Origin: Tretioscincus oriximinensis
Taxonomy: Eukaryota > Chordata > Lepidosauria > Squamata > Gymnophthalmidae
Length of the DNA stretch: 64,000 bases
Reading direction: 5' to 3'
NCBI GenBank assembly: GCA_022410635.1
Contig: JAJVDF010001192.1
Coordinates: 80,890 to 144,889 of the forward strand
Shown: piece after piece, positions 35,729 to 47,692 of the stretch
Position numbering within the stretch: the stretch's first letter is position 1
Layout of the letters: the number at the start of each line of letters is the position of its first letter
Notes under the pieces: model-generated
Database searches by the model: none
The model's input: the letters and a program-made list of their open reading frames with translations, nothing else
What the model was told of the DNA's origin: nothing
Translations under genes and position numbers: made by a program

Positions 35729-38319
35729 GTTGACCATTTAGACAAATGGCACTGACACCCTCTATTTCAGGTTTCAAATTCAATGAAATGTTCATTCATT
35801 TTCATTTTTTTCCCTCTTTGAACAGGCCAGGTGTTTGGTTCAATATGAAACTTCCAAACACTGTCCATGGTTCAAACAGGATACATTTGATAAGTTTGTT
35901 TGAAGATCATTTTGTTTGTATCAAATATGCACACTGTTTAATTCAAACCTTGTTAATACCTCTGTTTGATTTGAATAGTTTTGAACCCAAAAGAGTTTGG
36001 CTTATCTCTATTGAATATTTTTGGACCAGATCCAAATAAATTTCAGCCAGTATGGTCAATTGTTAGAGATGGTAGAAGTTATATTTCAGCAACATCCATG
36101 CTTATGCTAGTATAGATTGCCTCATGGTTCATTACCACTTAAACCTTATTGGCATAAGAAAAATGAGAAAACACTGTATTGCACTATATTTAAAAAAAAC
36201 ACAAAGGAAAATCATTTTTGTGGTGCTTTCCCCCAATGTAGCACAATATATTGTGCATGGCCATCTTAATTGGGGATCACTGAAAAAGTGACTTCACATG
36301 GACACATGGCACCCACTTTTCAGGGTTTTCAAATGGGTGAAATACCCAGATGTCCAGCCCAGATATGGAAAAAGATATGCTCAATGCACATTTTTGTGTT
36401 GCTGCCCAGTCATGTGAACAGCCCAGCAAATGACTGTGTAATTCATTTATTACATCATGATCATTTATTGCACAATCAAGACGTGGATCTGGAGGCATCC
36501 CAGGAGTGCTTTTGGAGTAATTTGGGAAATAGTGAAGCAATTAGCAATGTGATAGCTGTATTTCTGCTCATTATTTGGACTGTTTCTCAGCCCAAATGCT
36601 AAAAGGACTTCGGAGTTCTTTTTTTGGTAAGTATTCTGTGCAATGACAAATAGCAAAGTTCACAGTAATATTCTAATGAGTGATTCACTGTCTGGCTGTG
36701 TTTATTACTNGCATGCATTCACTCCAAAACTTGCTTAGCTATCAGCATGAAGCCTGTTTAATCAGGTTTGGACAACAGTGTGAACAGGAAGAAAGAAGTG
36801 GTGATCAAGAAGCTTACTTCACACAGCATTTTTCTGCTTTATTTTGCAAGTGGCATTGTACCCTTCTTTCCTCATAGCAGATTTTTCTTCTTTTTTGGCA
36901 CCAAATGTTGGTTGTTTGGCATAATAATAATTGCGAATGTCCTTTGGAGGGAAAGTCATTTTTATTTAGTAAATAGAATGCATGAATAATGAACAATACA
37001 AGAAAATTGTAAAATAATTAGCAAGTGGTTCAGAGGTGCTCATTTACAGCTGAGGAAATTAAATATGCAAATACATTATTATCACAGAGGTAGTTAACAG
37101 ACAAATGAGGGAAAAAAGACTGTGCCTTCTAATTCATCATTGTTTAAAAGACACCTGTGAGTTTTGTCTGAAAAATGACAACCCTGAGAAATGCAGATGG
37201 TTGCATTTTGCTTTCTATCAGTCATTTTTACTCGCTAATTAGATTGGTGATAGGGGAAAACAGAATTCTCCCTTCTTATAAGGTGATTCTTGTTTTTAAA
37301 CATCACAGCAGAGATAACTAACACAAAGACTGGAACCTGGTTTAATTCCTCTTTTTAAAAAATCCTTTGTAGACTTGTTGAGACTGACTGATATAGTCAA
37401 TAGAAGATAAATGATTGAACACGGTCAGTGCAAGGCTAATTTGAAATCCCAGTTCAAGATACCTTATTATTGCTGTAACATTTACAGATTTTCCAGGAAT
37501 AAACACTGAAACGAAAATGTCTCACGAGGCCACCCTGAAAAAAATGAAATATAAATGTTATATGCGAAAGATTACTGTTCACTTATGAATACTGGTAGGA
37601 ATATAGAAAAGCCCTTCTTTTTTAAAAAAAGGAAAGGAAAACCTGTGAAATTGCTGAGTGATCAAACAGTATTTATACTCACTCATGGCGAACATTAGTT
37701 TCTCCAAGATATTTGCTCAGCTTATTATTATGTGATGGATTTATCCATAGACCCTGCCCTGTTCTAGTGGATCAGGTCAAGTTGCATAAATAAATGAGTT
37801 AGGAGATGAAAGATGACTCAAGCCCTGAAAAGCTAGATACAGAGAAGGAGAAAGCCATAGCTACCTCATAAATTGTAAAAGGAAGGTAAGATGGTGCAGA
37901 GAAAGAGACGTAAGAGAAAAGACAGAGGGGCAACATTCAGAATAAACACAAGTCCCCTGTTTTAGCAGCATGTTTTAAGAGCTGTATTGTTTGTAGATTT
38001 TTTTTAGTACAGGGTGTATAATTAGTTGTTTATTTAGGCTTTTAGATATTCTAAAATAGATATTTAGATATTCTAGAATTACAGTTGAGGCAGCTACCCA
38101 TGATGAAAAGGATCTTAGATTCCATCCAGACAGGGTTCAAAACATGGAATTTTCCTTCAAAAGCAAACACAAAATAGCCCTGGAATAAAAGAATGACACT
38201 GTGTAGCTAAGTTCCTGGAAAATTAAATCTACATTCAATTTTTCCTGTTTGACACTTGATTTTGTAATTCATTTTCTTAGAAAATGAATTTAAATACAAA
38301 CCATGCACATGTAGTATTT
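35729..38319. other. Unique AT-rich stretch
   Basis: No gene or clear repeat is seen. A block near 37030-37080 holds an ATATGCAAAT octamer-like word, but nothing else supports a regulatory call. Confidence 0.4.
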
Positions 38320-38324
38320 TGCTG

Positions 38325-38495
38325 GTGAAGAGGATGTAGATACATGCAAAGGAGGAGGGAGGGAAGAGGGAGGGTAGGGAAGGGTATATTTGTCAGTACG
38401 GTTAAATGATTGGAAATGTAGTAATATGTAAATAAGTAAGCTATTGATAAACTGTACAGATTATAACTAATAAATATATAATAAAAAAAAAAAAG
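38325..38495 (+). mobile_element. Possible L1 3' UTR fragment with poly-A
   Basis: A purine-rich GGAGGAGGGAGGGAAGAGGG run is followed by about 120 AT-rich bases and an A-run at 38482-38493. This is the same order as the 3' UTR of the L1 at 6130-6274. The flanks GAAGAGGATGTAGATACAT and AAGAGGAGCAGGATACAT resemble a decayed target duplication. Confidence 0.4.
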
Positions 38496-38854
38496 AGGAG
38501 CAGGATACATACTTTGCACCACTGTGGAAGCAAATCACTACCAACAACAACAGATACCTGGAGTACCTGAGGATAAAAACACTTTTCCACATGCATTAAA
38601 ATTACTATGGTTTTTATGTGATAACTCTAGGTTAGAGGGAAACCTTAGATCATTTGTGGCAAATAGCAGTGTCTTTGAAAGTTACTATTCTTTTTAAACT
38701 TACTTAAGATAAAGATATTGTTTACAAATCCAAAAGTTAAACGCATGCACAACTGCGAAACCAAAGTCCATCATTCCGACTGTGTTATCATAAAACGGGT
38801 TCGGAAGTGCTCCAATGTTACTTTAAACGCACACCACAGATTTCTGTTTTGCAG
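38496..38854. other. Unique spacer
   Basis: No repeat is seen. CpG dinucleotides become more frequent towards 38800. Confidence 0.4.
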
Positions 38855-39126
38855 TTCCTGGTGAAATTGTGTTGTCGCTGCTCCTTTTTATAATTCGAGC
38901 CACTTGCACACTGACGACTGGAGATCAGGTAACAAAAAGCGAGCGAGAGAGCGGGGGCTGGGGGCTCTTTTGTTTGGCATTCCCTCCAGGCTCAGCAGCT
39001 TTCCTCCCTGCTCTAGAAAAACAAGTTTTTCCACTTCCTGCAGCACGGTGAAAGAGAGTCATTAAGCACTCTCATCTCACGGCAATCCGGACACTAAAGT
39101 GGAATGAATGCACAGGGAATGCTCAG
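38855..39126 (+). promoter_or_regulatory. CpG-containing block with exon-like splice signals
   Basis: Two AG...GT bounded blocks lie here on the plus strand: 38855-38928 (TTTCTGTTTTGCAG before, CAG/GTAACA after) and 39044-39126 (TTTTTCCACTTCCTGCAG before, CAG/GTAAAA after). The first has one frame open (PGEIVLSLLLFIIRAT...), the second has stops in all frames. CpG content is much higher than the surroundings (AGCGAGCGAGAGAGCGGGG, TTCGAGCC, CACGGCAATCCGG). A TATA-like TTTTTATAATT lies at 38884-38894. It could be exons of a non-coding transcript, a promoter, or a conserved enhancer. Confidence 0.3.
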
Positions 39127-39279
39127 GTAAAATTAAGCCCTCACTTAGCTTTCATTGTGGAACGATTAAAAGGGAATAGAAAACGGATTTTAAGTTCCAA
39201 GCACCAGCAAAAAGGTTCAAGATGCCTGGGTGAATCCTCAACAGACCCCACATACCTTAGAGGCTATGCTGGTAACTTA

Positions 39280-39480
39280 CTTATTAGTTATTTATTTACT
39301 TATATGGCAATTTTTAATTTTTATATTACTTCCCATTAAAATGTCATCTCAAAGTAGTTTACAAAACGGAGAACAAAAACAACTAAAATTATAAGTGTTA
39401 ATTAAAAACATGACTAAAATCTAGGATGGGTAAAACCAACCAAGGATAAATACACTCTGGAAAGACCTGATAGAAAGATA
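39280..39480 (-). repeat. Decayed LINE/SINE 3' end
   Basis: A (TTTA)n run at 39280-39303 precedes TCTCAAAGTAGTTTACAAAA. This is the minus-strand form of a retroposon end of the type GTAAACTACTTTGAGA plus tail. The family is not fixed. Confidence 0.35.
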
Positions 39481-41098
39481 AGTCTTCAGTTTTCTGAAAA
39501 CCAGAAGTGCAGTTGAATGTGAGAGCAGAGATGAAATAGTACTAGGCAAATCCTGCATTCTTGTGCCAACTATCGTCTTCTACTTTGTATTCTGTGTTTA
39601 GATGCTTGGAGATGCTTACTGCATTCCTCAACAATACACTGTATACGGGACCTGGTGGTATAGTACCAATATAAGGTACTATAAAAAGGGTCACTATCAT
39701 TCTTCAGGAATTTCCACTCCCACTGGGACAGAAGGGCAGTTTAGGAACCCATGTTCACACACCCTCGCTAATACTGTTTTAAAACATGTAGAAATTTCAA
39801 ACTATCCAATTGAAAAGGAGGGAGGAAACCAATAAGTAATCTGAGTTCACGTCCATTTGAAAATGAATAGACCTCTATTTTTATAATCACCAAATTCAAT
39901 TCATAAATTCAGAAAGGAAATAATAAGGAAGAAAACACTTCCCAGAAGAGCAATCCTGTTTCTTAGAAATTATTTTTGACACTAGGTTCAATCTGTGCTG
40001 CAAAATGGGTTACTCCAATACAATGTAAACTGAATTACCACTTCAATTGCCAGTCACTGTATAAAGAAGTAATAGTTCAGGGAATGAAAATTACCAACCA
40101 ATTTTGTTGATTATATATATTTATTATAGGTTGTGCAGTAAACACATCTGACAGAATAAACTAGCTCTTTCATTCTAAAGGGAGGAGGGAGAAAAGGAAA
40201 GAAGATAAATCGTTTCTCCAACTATTCAGCTTCTGCTCCAAACAAACAACATGTTATAAAATCTTTTTTTCTTGCTCCCTCTGCCCACCTTTACTTTGAT
40301 AAAATAAAAAGTACTAGCAGGGTGTCTGGTAACGAACTGTCTTCTGAAATTGCAACAGGATATTCTATGTGCCTACTGGCCATTTCATTTAATGGGATTT
40401 TTATTAGTATACACTCATGGGTTATTTAAACCACAGGGGTCTTCACAGGTAGAGGTACAATTTGAAGAGATAGAAAGCTGAAAGGACTAATTTATTTCTT
40501 TAAGAAAAAAATTAAACACTTTGCATTTGTATTCATGGATTGAAAATGTATTACTATTAACATTTTTTTCAACCCAGGAGGCGGCGGGGGGGGGGGGGGG
40601 GTTTGTATTAAAAAGCTGTAGTAAAAATGAGAATCAAAAGCTTATTCCCCACCCCCACCCCAGAAAATATTCCAGGAATCTGTATCTATTGTTTTAAGTA
40701 TTTTTCATTTAATCAACACAGCTTATCTATTCAAAATAATAGAATAAATTATTTAGAAATACATTTTCATGATGGCACAATTTGGGATGTAGAACGAACT
40801 TTTCAATGACTTGCCATGAGTTGTAATAACTCATGGAAGAGCAAAGACTTACCAAGAGAACATTCCCTCTAAAGTATTTCAGTTCCCTTCCTTTGTTTTT
40901 TTAAATCAACAACTAAGCATTGTGGACTTCCTCTTCCGTGTTTTCCACATGATTCTAAGTTCACAGTTTTCTGCGTCTGCTATATTTGTTTCTCTGTCCA
41001 TGACTTGACTGATATCAAGAAGTGTGCTCAGGTCTCAGAAATGTCTTCAGAATGCATGTACAGAAGTCATGCACTAATGGGGAGTGTAGCGAGACAGT
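39481..41098. other. Unique AT-rich stretch with a G-run
   Basis: A run of about 17 Gs lies at 40586-40601. No gene or other repeat is recognised. Confidence 0.4.
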
Positions 41099-41242
41099 GG
41101 GCTTGTTTGTACAGCTTCAGTAATTCATTTTAGGGAGCTCGTTATTCCACATTCTACATAAGAATAGTGCTAACCCACATCAAGTGTTCGGTAACAGCTC
41201 CCTAAAATGGATTGCTAATACATCAAATAAATCTACCCTACA
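41099..41242. mobile_element. MITE with ~45-bp inverted ends
   Basis: The left arm (GGGCTTGTTTGTACAGCTTC ... CATTTTAGGGAGCTCGTTA) mirrors the right arm (reverse complement TTATTTGATGTATTAGCAAT ... CATTTTAGGGAGCTGTTAC). It is related to the element at 28065. No coding capacity. Confidence 0.65.
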
Positions 41243-41808
41243 TGTGTTGTGATGCTGCAAAACAATGCATTAGCAGAGGCACATTTGTGTGTAGGACTGA
41301 TCTGCATAATGAAGCAAAAATGTTGCTGCTTGAATCTAGAATATCTTCCAAGCTGTCTTTGAAGGCAGCTTTGGAGTTGTGCTTGAAGATAGTGCTGAAC
41401 ATCTAAGCTGCCTTTGAAAATGATTTCAGAGCTGTCCTTGAAAACAGTGCTGACTTGAATTGGATGCAGTGTGTGATTGACTGTGACAGCATACATAACA
41501 AGGTTTTGGCATTTGCGTACCAGTTCACACTGTTGCACTTCTAATGTAAATCAAGCTGCTTAATGCAGCACATGTCACAACAATTAATCCACACCAAGCT
41601 AAAATGTTTTAAGAAGGTATAGACAAAAAGGACCAGAAATGTAACAAAATATAATTGGGTCCCCCCCACCCCTCAGGGCCAGGGTGCGGCCTAAACAACT
41701 TTCATAGCAATTTAGACACGTGATTACTCAACTATGGATGTGGACAATGACATGAGATGTCAAATGTGAAGATATTCTGAAACCCATGTGTAAACACAGC
41801 ACTGAGCT
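41243..41808. other. Unique spacer
   Basis: It contains a small internal near-repeat (CTTTGAAGGCAGCTTTGGAG / CTTTGAAAATGATTTCAGAG / CTTGAAAACAGTGCTGA) between 41355 and 41450. No gene. Confidence 0.35.
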
Positions 41809-41979
41809 CTTTCTGCACTGGACCATAGTCTTTATTATGTTCCTAGAAGAGATCTGGCTTCCATGTGCTGGTACATACTATGGCAGGTATGACCTAAAGC
41901 CTGCTGTAATCTGCATCGGCATTTGGATGGTAGGTTTCTACTCAGGGCCATAATCTTGAATAAGGTCCAATGCTGAAAG
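41809..41979. mobile_element. MITE-like repeat W, copy 2
   Basis: The ends CTTTCTGCACTGGACCATAG and (reverse complement of the right end) CTTTCAGCATTGGACCTTAT are inverted repeats of about 31 bases. The interior matches 35551-35728. It is a non-autonomous DNA transposon of unknown superfamily. Confidence 0.65.
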
Positions 41980-43431
41980 GGGTTTATACTTTTGAAGATC
42001 CCTATTTTNAAGAAATCAAACATTTTGGGCATATTGAAATTTGTACAAATTAAAGCACTTTGATAACATTAGAAACAATTTATCTTATAGGAAACCTGGA
42101 TTAATGGGACTAGTTCTGTTAGTTTTAGTTGTTTCTTGATATCAACCAGACTAAGGTCCTTGAGACCTATCTACTACATATTTTAGGATACATAAGCAAC
42201 CTCCACAAAAGATAAAGCAAATTATTTTGAGGTAAGAACATAATATATTCATTCCAGATATTTTTCTCTTTCCACATTTTAGCTTTAGGTTTCTGACAGG
42301 AGATATTAAGTAACATGCAGAAAATGGTCCTGGAAGTTTATAACATTCTGTGTCCTGGTTAATGACTCTGGAAGGGCAGTGACTCAAGTAAGTCACCTGC
42401 ACTACCACAGTAAATCCATACTATGATAGCACAGATGCTCTGAAATAGTAGCCTTATCAAGAGTCACTAGAAAAAGTGGGTTCCTCAGGACTGTTGTTTT
42501 TAATCCATGTGGAATCTGCCACAGTTAAATCATTTCAGCAATTCTCCAGACTGTATATACTGTATATTTGTTGTTTGCACACAAACATTCTTCATACTAA
42601 ATTATTGCTGCGTTCTAAATATGCACAAATTCTGTAGCTTGAACGAGCTTGATTTGAAGGAACTAGTCCCTGTTCAAAAGAGATTGGTTCCATTTAAACC
42701 AAATTAAACTTACAGTTAAACTAAATAGTTTGATTTAAATTGAATTCAACATCTTATCTTTTAGATAAGGCTTTTCAATGTGTTTTTAAAAAATTAACAC
42801 TGAACTGATTGCAATTATTCATGAACTGTTTGAGCCTGGTATTGAACCAACCCTAGAACCTGAATTAATGCATATCTCTATTGTATAAAACAGAAATTTT
42901 ATATTTTATATTTGATCTATATGGCAGATTTGTTACCTCAGCCAGATTTGTTAACTCAGTGTAGCTTCTGCACCACAGTCACTGCTTTATTTTAGGATAT
43001 CACATGACATTTTCATACCTGGTTCTTACCATGATGTTTCAACATCTTTATTGTTCTCCAATAATGCAGAGTTTTTGCCATTCTTTCCAATGCATAATAA
43101 TAAAGGTACAAGGAACATTAATGTCTTGATTGATAATTCTTTCTGACATCTTTGCACGGCTTTGTGTTCTTTGTTAGTGGGAGAAGGCAGGATCTTGTGA
43201 GAAGACTTGAGATATAATGCAGAATCTCACATGCAGAGAATTCTCATTATTTACTTCCTGGTTACTCAGGGCAGAACTGAATTGCATGCTGAGTATACTC
43301 AGAATTTACTTCCTGGTTTAGTCTGCTTGTCTCTTCCATGGTTTATGGTTTGTTTGCAAAAGGATGAAGGGAGGTATAACTTGGCTCAACTTAGATGATT
43401 TCTGAACTTAACATGTCATGTGAAGTCCAGC
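41980..43431. other. Unique AT-rich stretch
   Basis: No gene. A short local duplication (TTTACTTCCTGGTTA / TTTACTTCCTGGTTTA) lies at about 43251-43320. Confidence 0.4.
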
Positions 43432-43513
43432 AAAGGAGCTAGCAGCACTTTGAGACTAACTTGAGAAAAGTGGTTGGCATAAGCTTTCGTAGACAGGTCT
43501 ACTTCTTCATGTC
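43432..43513 (-). repeat. GTAGAC-core dispersed repeat fragment
   Basis: In reverse complement it reads GAAGAAGTAGACCTGTCTAC, GAAAGCTTATGCCAACCAC and AGTCTCAAAGTGCTGCTAG, matching the right half of the repeat at 46953. Confidence 0.75.
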
Positions 43514-45360
43514 ATGTGAAGGGGGTCATTGCTTAGGAGTCCAGTAAGGAGGCTTGTAGTTCTTGGAGCCTTGTTTAATAAATAAGTGACACTGGATACA
43601 GACTGAAATAATGAAAAAAATACTGTGTGAATGTAGCCCTTTTTCTCATTTGCAGATATGCTTCAAAATCATACTTAACTATAAGCCTTACTTCAAGTCA
43701 CAAGGTATTTATTTAGAATAACAGAAAGAATAGTACAATACGAAGTGATCTTAAAATAATATAGAGCTGTATAATTATAGTGGCTATACACAACATACAT
43801 AGGAAATGACGGTAGATATGTAAGAAACAATTTAGACTTTTAACTAAAAGTTACAATTCTATCATTTTCAATATTATAGTAAATATTTGTCTGACATTTG
43901 TAATTTCAGAATTCTTTTTATTAATTCTTACTGTGTTTGCCTTTGAATATGAAACTGAAACTAGAAAGCTGCCAGAATTAATTTGTGCCAACAAAAAAGG
44001 GCACGGTTCCAAGGCTGAGTTCCTATTTCTATTCAGTGTCAACATCACTTTGTATGAATGCCCACACAATATTTTAGTAGGACTTATTGAGGTGCCTTGG
44101 ATATAATACTCATGTACTACAGAAAACATGAGTTAGACTGTCAAAATCAATTGGTGTCAAAGAGATTCAAAACATGATGGCCTTACCTCAAAAGAAAAAA
44201 AAGTCCAATTATTGTTTCTTAGTTATAACTAACAACAAGAAACAGCTGTTTAAGGATGACAACTTGGTATAGTTGCAATTTGTTCTGTTGTGACTACACA
44301 AATAATTTTAGTTAAAATAACAGCAATGTTGCCTAGATTGTAGGCTCCTAAATCCAGTCAAGATCTTCTTTCTTTCAAAGACGCCAAAAGTTAAAGATAA
44401 AAATATTAATTTAGATTCTGCCAAGAAATAGATCTGACAAAGAATGCTATAGGATCTTTGAATTAAATTCTTAAAAGGAAAGGAAGAAACAAACCCCAAA
44501 TTATACAGAATGTTAACTGTTCCTTAGCATAATGCATTCCTATAGGCAATGTTTCATATGACAGGATATTAACCAATGTGGAAGAGGGGACGCAGTCAAT
44601 TGCAACTTCACACAGTCGTTCCAAATGAATCCAAGTAGAAAAGCTGAATGTGTTATTTTGGCAGGCTAAAGATATATTTTGACGAACAGATAAAACACCA
44701 TTTCCCTATCATCCAAAGTTGGTTTATTGTTACTATACAAAACATAGAAGAACTGAGATATAATACCTGACTATGCAGCATCAATAGGGTGTGAGAACTT
44801 CACATAAAGTATCAATTTAAGGATAAAACTTTGACTTGAATTCACCTACTTTGCTTTAGGGGAAGGGGAGCGATACCAGATCTTATTAGATAACTATTAT
44901 GTCTAATAGCACAGGCTTGCATAGAGGACCAATTTCTTGTGGCTATTTAAAACATTTTATTTACTCTTAAATTCAATAAAATACTTTTCATACTTGCAAT
45001 CCATAAAATATTTATTTTAAAAAATATATAATCCCACCTACATGTCTTAAAATATGCTTGCATAGCTGTCAATAAATTCAATTGCCAACAAAACCTGTGG
45101 ATATAAACTAAAGCTGTGAAGAGATTGTAGTTAAAAAGATTACTAACTCGATTAGCACAGACCAAACCTACACATTTGATTTCACACATATTGTTACTGG
45201 GTATTTAATTTTACAAAATTATTTCCCCCCCCCCCCCCATTTCTTTTCCTCAGAAAACTTCAAACACTGAGAATGTAGTTCCGAATAATGGACCCACTAC
45301 AAAGTCTGAAAGCACTGTGAAAAGATGAGCTTCCCTAAATTTATTAAGAAGGTTGTTCTT
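43514..45360. other. Unique AT-rich stretch
   Basis: No gene or repeat is recognised. A C-run lies at about 45227-45238. Confidence 0.4.
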
Positions 45361-45415
45361 TAACAGTTGTTTATTTCAAATAAACAACTGTTATTTATTT
45401 CAAATAAACAACTTT
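45361..45415. repeat. Perfect 33-base palindrome with partial tandem copy
   Basis: Positions 45361-45393 form two perfect 16-base arms (TAACAGTTGTTTATTT) around a single C. A second partial copy of the right half follows to 45415. The hairpin is AT-rich. Confidence 0.9.
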
Positions 45416-46611
45416 TTTAAAACATTTGAACACATTTCACTCCTTTGTACATTTCCATCTTCAATTGAGCTCTATCACCCAATGGAGCTGATTGGCTGGT
45501 TCCATTTTTAGGTTGCCAGCATGCTCTGGAAATATTCATGCTCTGTAATATCAGCTGACATTTCCAAAATATTTCCAAGGGCATTCCCATGTATGATATC
45601 TTTCAGTAATCTAAGTTACTTACTAATTCTAAAATTATTTGATTAAAGACTGTACTGACCCAGTGGAAATTAGTTCAACCAAGAACGCAAACATGATAGA
45701 AAGCAACCCAAGCCATGTAAATTGTTTGATGATCCAGTAATAACTATGGCTCAAACAGTACCCACAAATTAAATATCCTTCTAAACAAATAAATCTCTTT
45801 CAACATGCATTTACTAACAAGCCTCTCCTATCCTGTTTGCTGCATTAATTTTTGATTACAAAATAATCCTCAAACATAGTTTACACTAACAAAGACTCTT
45901 GTGACACTTTAAGGCTATTAAATTTAGCTTAGCATGAGCTGTTGCAATAACAAGGTGCAATCATAGCCCATTGACTGAGAATTCACTGTGCACACAGAAG
46001 GTTTCAGTCTCAACCCCTGTATCAGTCTGGAAGATGGTAATGACTTACCATTTCCATACAACTGCTAAAAATAAATGAGAGTTTCCTTTAAATTAGACTG
46101 TGTGCAGGTGAGGTGATGGTGGTAATGAGGGGGGGGGGGGCATGAGTCCAAGTCTCAGAGGCAATGCTCTGTTCATGTAGGTACAGGCATTGAAATCCAT
46201 TGGCACATGAATCATATCAAAGCCTGCTCCATGGCTCCTTCCCAGTATTCCTAAAATGGACTGGTCCAGCCATACAAGCACCCAGAAATGGCCTGGGAAA
46301 TGGCCTATTTCTATGCCTGATGAAAATACTCCTAGTTGGAAACTTTGCTCTCAGTCTTTATAATTGGACTGGGACAGACTATGGCAGAGTGGATGGTCTC
46401 TAGTGACTGAACTCTAGTCTTCGGCTGGATAGCTCAATCCAGGATAAGAGTGGCCCCTGCAGCACATATTAGTACATGCCAAGCAATGCCTATGATGAAT
46501 AAAGACTGCAGTACAAGGAAGTTAATACTATAATCAATTTGTTTAGCTTTATTCAGTCTTTGGCTGAAGAGATATTATAATTAATTGAGGTCTCTAATGT
46601 GATCAATATGC
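45416..46611. other. Unique spacer
   Basis: A decayed GTAGAC-family fragment lies at about 45885-45945 and a G-run at 46130-46141. No gene. Confidence 0.4.
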
Positions 46612-46699
46612 TACATACATACATACATACATACATACATACATACATACATACATACATACATACATACATACATACATACATACATACATACATACA

Positions 46700-46730
<31 letters not shown>

Positions 46731-46800
46731 TCCATCCTATGTCCAGAGATCTCAGTGCAAATGACAATAAAAGATAATAAAAACAGTTAAAAATAGTAAC
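46612..46800 (-). repeat. (TACA)n microsatellite as tail of an L2-like 3' end
   Basis: About 29 copies of TACA occupy 46612-46729. The following bases, read on the minus strand, give GAGATCTCTGGACATAGGAT next to the repeat, the same position and pattern as the L2-like 3' ends at 3655 and 17252. The microsatellite is therefore best read as the expanded tail of a minus-strand retroposon. Confidence 0.7.
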
Positions 46801-46952
46801 AATGTCTTCAATGAGAAGTGAATTTTAACCTTGAATAATGTTATCATTTTTCTGTTCATATCTGAAAGCTGAATCTTTATTGGTGAATTAACGATAGGTT
46901 CTGCATGCAAAGAGCTCAAGGAGACATACATGAGTGAAATATGAATACATGC

Positions 46953-47385
46953 TACTTGATAAGTATTTGATTTGATTTACTATCAGACATTGCCTCTTAT
47001 TGTCGCAGGGACTTTTTCACATGAGAGGATTAGTTTCTGCTATTTACCTGTTTTTCTGAACCTGGTGTTCATACCCCATCATATCTGCATATGCTTTGTC
47101 ATCTCCCATACACTGTTTTCTGTAAAAACCTGACCCTGATATTAGTTCCTCAGCATCTGAAGAAGTAGACGTGTCTACGAAAGCTTATGCCACCCACTTT
47201 TCTCCTGTTAGTCTCTAAGTGCTACTAGCCCCTTTGCTGGACTTTTAAAATGGATTAGAGGTACCACATTAATCAGGTTTACCATACATCTGTGCTATCT
47301 GATCGGGATTAAATAATGACGCATAAACACATAGGCTGGATTTGTGTGAGTAATTTATCATCATCATCATCATCATCATCATCAT

Positions 47386-47424
<39 letters not shown>
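46953..47424 (+). repeat. GTAGAC-core repeat, long copy with (ATC)n tail
   Basis: About 400 bases match 53480-53880 in inverted orientation at roughly nine of ten positions by eye. The core is CATCTGAAGAAGTAGAC then GTGTCTACGAAAGCTTATG. The 3' end TTTGTGTGAGT is followed by an (ATC)n microsatellite at 47357-47424. No open frame of interest; class unknown. A simple-repeat tail at a constant end suggests a retroposon. Confidence 0.85.
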
Positions 47425-47569
47425 TTTTCTGGAGAGTGAAGGAGCGTTCTTCAACTTCTATAGACATAGCTATGAAAGTGGCTAAAGATCAAAGGAGTCT
47501 AGAGAAAGAACTTCTACAAATTCACTGCTTTGAATGATACAGAAGCCATAAATTTAGGTTAGACTAGTC

Positions 47570-47627
47570 AGTCTGGTCTTGCAGTTAGGGTGTCATAGTC
47601 TTATGTGGTAGTGTCCCAGTTAAATTC
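47570..47627 (+). mobile_element. SINE family 1, left part (interrupted)
   Basis: AGTCTGGTCTTGCAGTTAGG and TGGTAGTGTCCCAGTTAAAT match the head of the SINE at 17431, including the A box and a damaged B box. The SINE breaks off where the CR1 begins and continues at 51478. Confidence 0.85.
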
Positions 47628-47692
47628 AGGACAAGACCTCCAGGGATGCAGTAGGAGCATTCCACACCCGGGAGTGCAGCCCTCCGGCTGCC

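Noticed and set aside
46612..46729. A CRISPR-like regular array
   Set aside because: It is a plain tetranucleotide microsatellite without spacers, in a vertebrate genome.
46553..46790. Open frames on both strands made of repeated four-residue units
   Set aside because: They are translations of the (TACA)n microsatellite.
47269..47537. Open frames with poly-Asp, poly-Met, poly-Ser or poly-His runs
   Set aside because: They are translations of the (ATC)n tail of a repeat.
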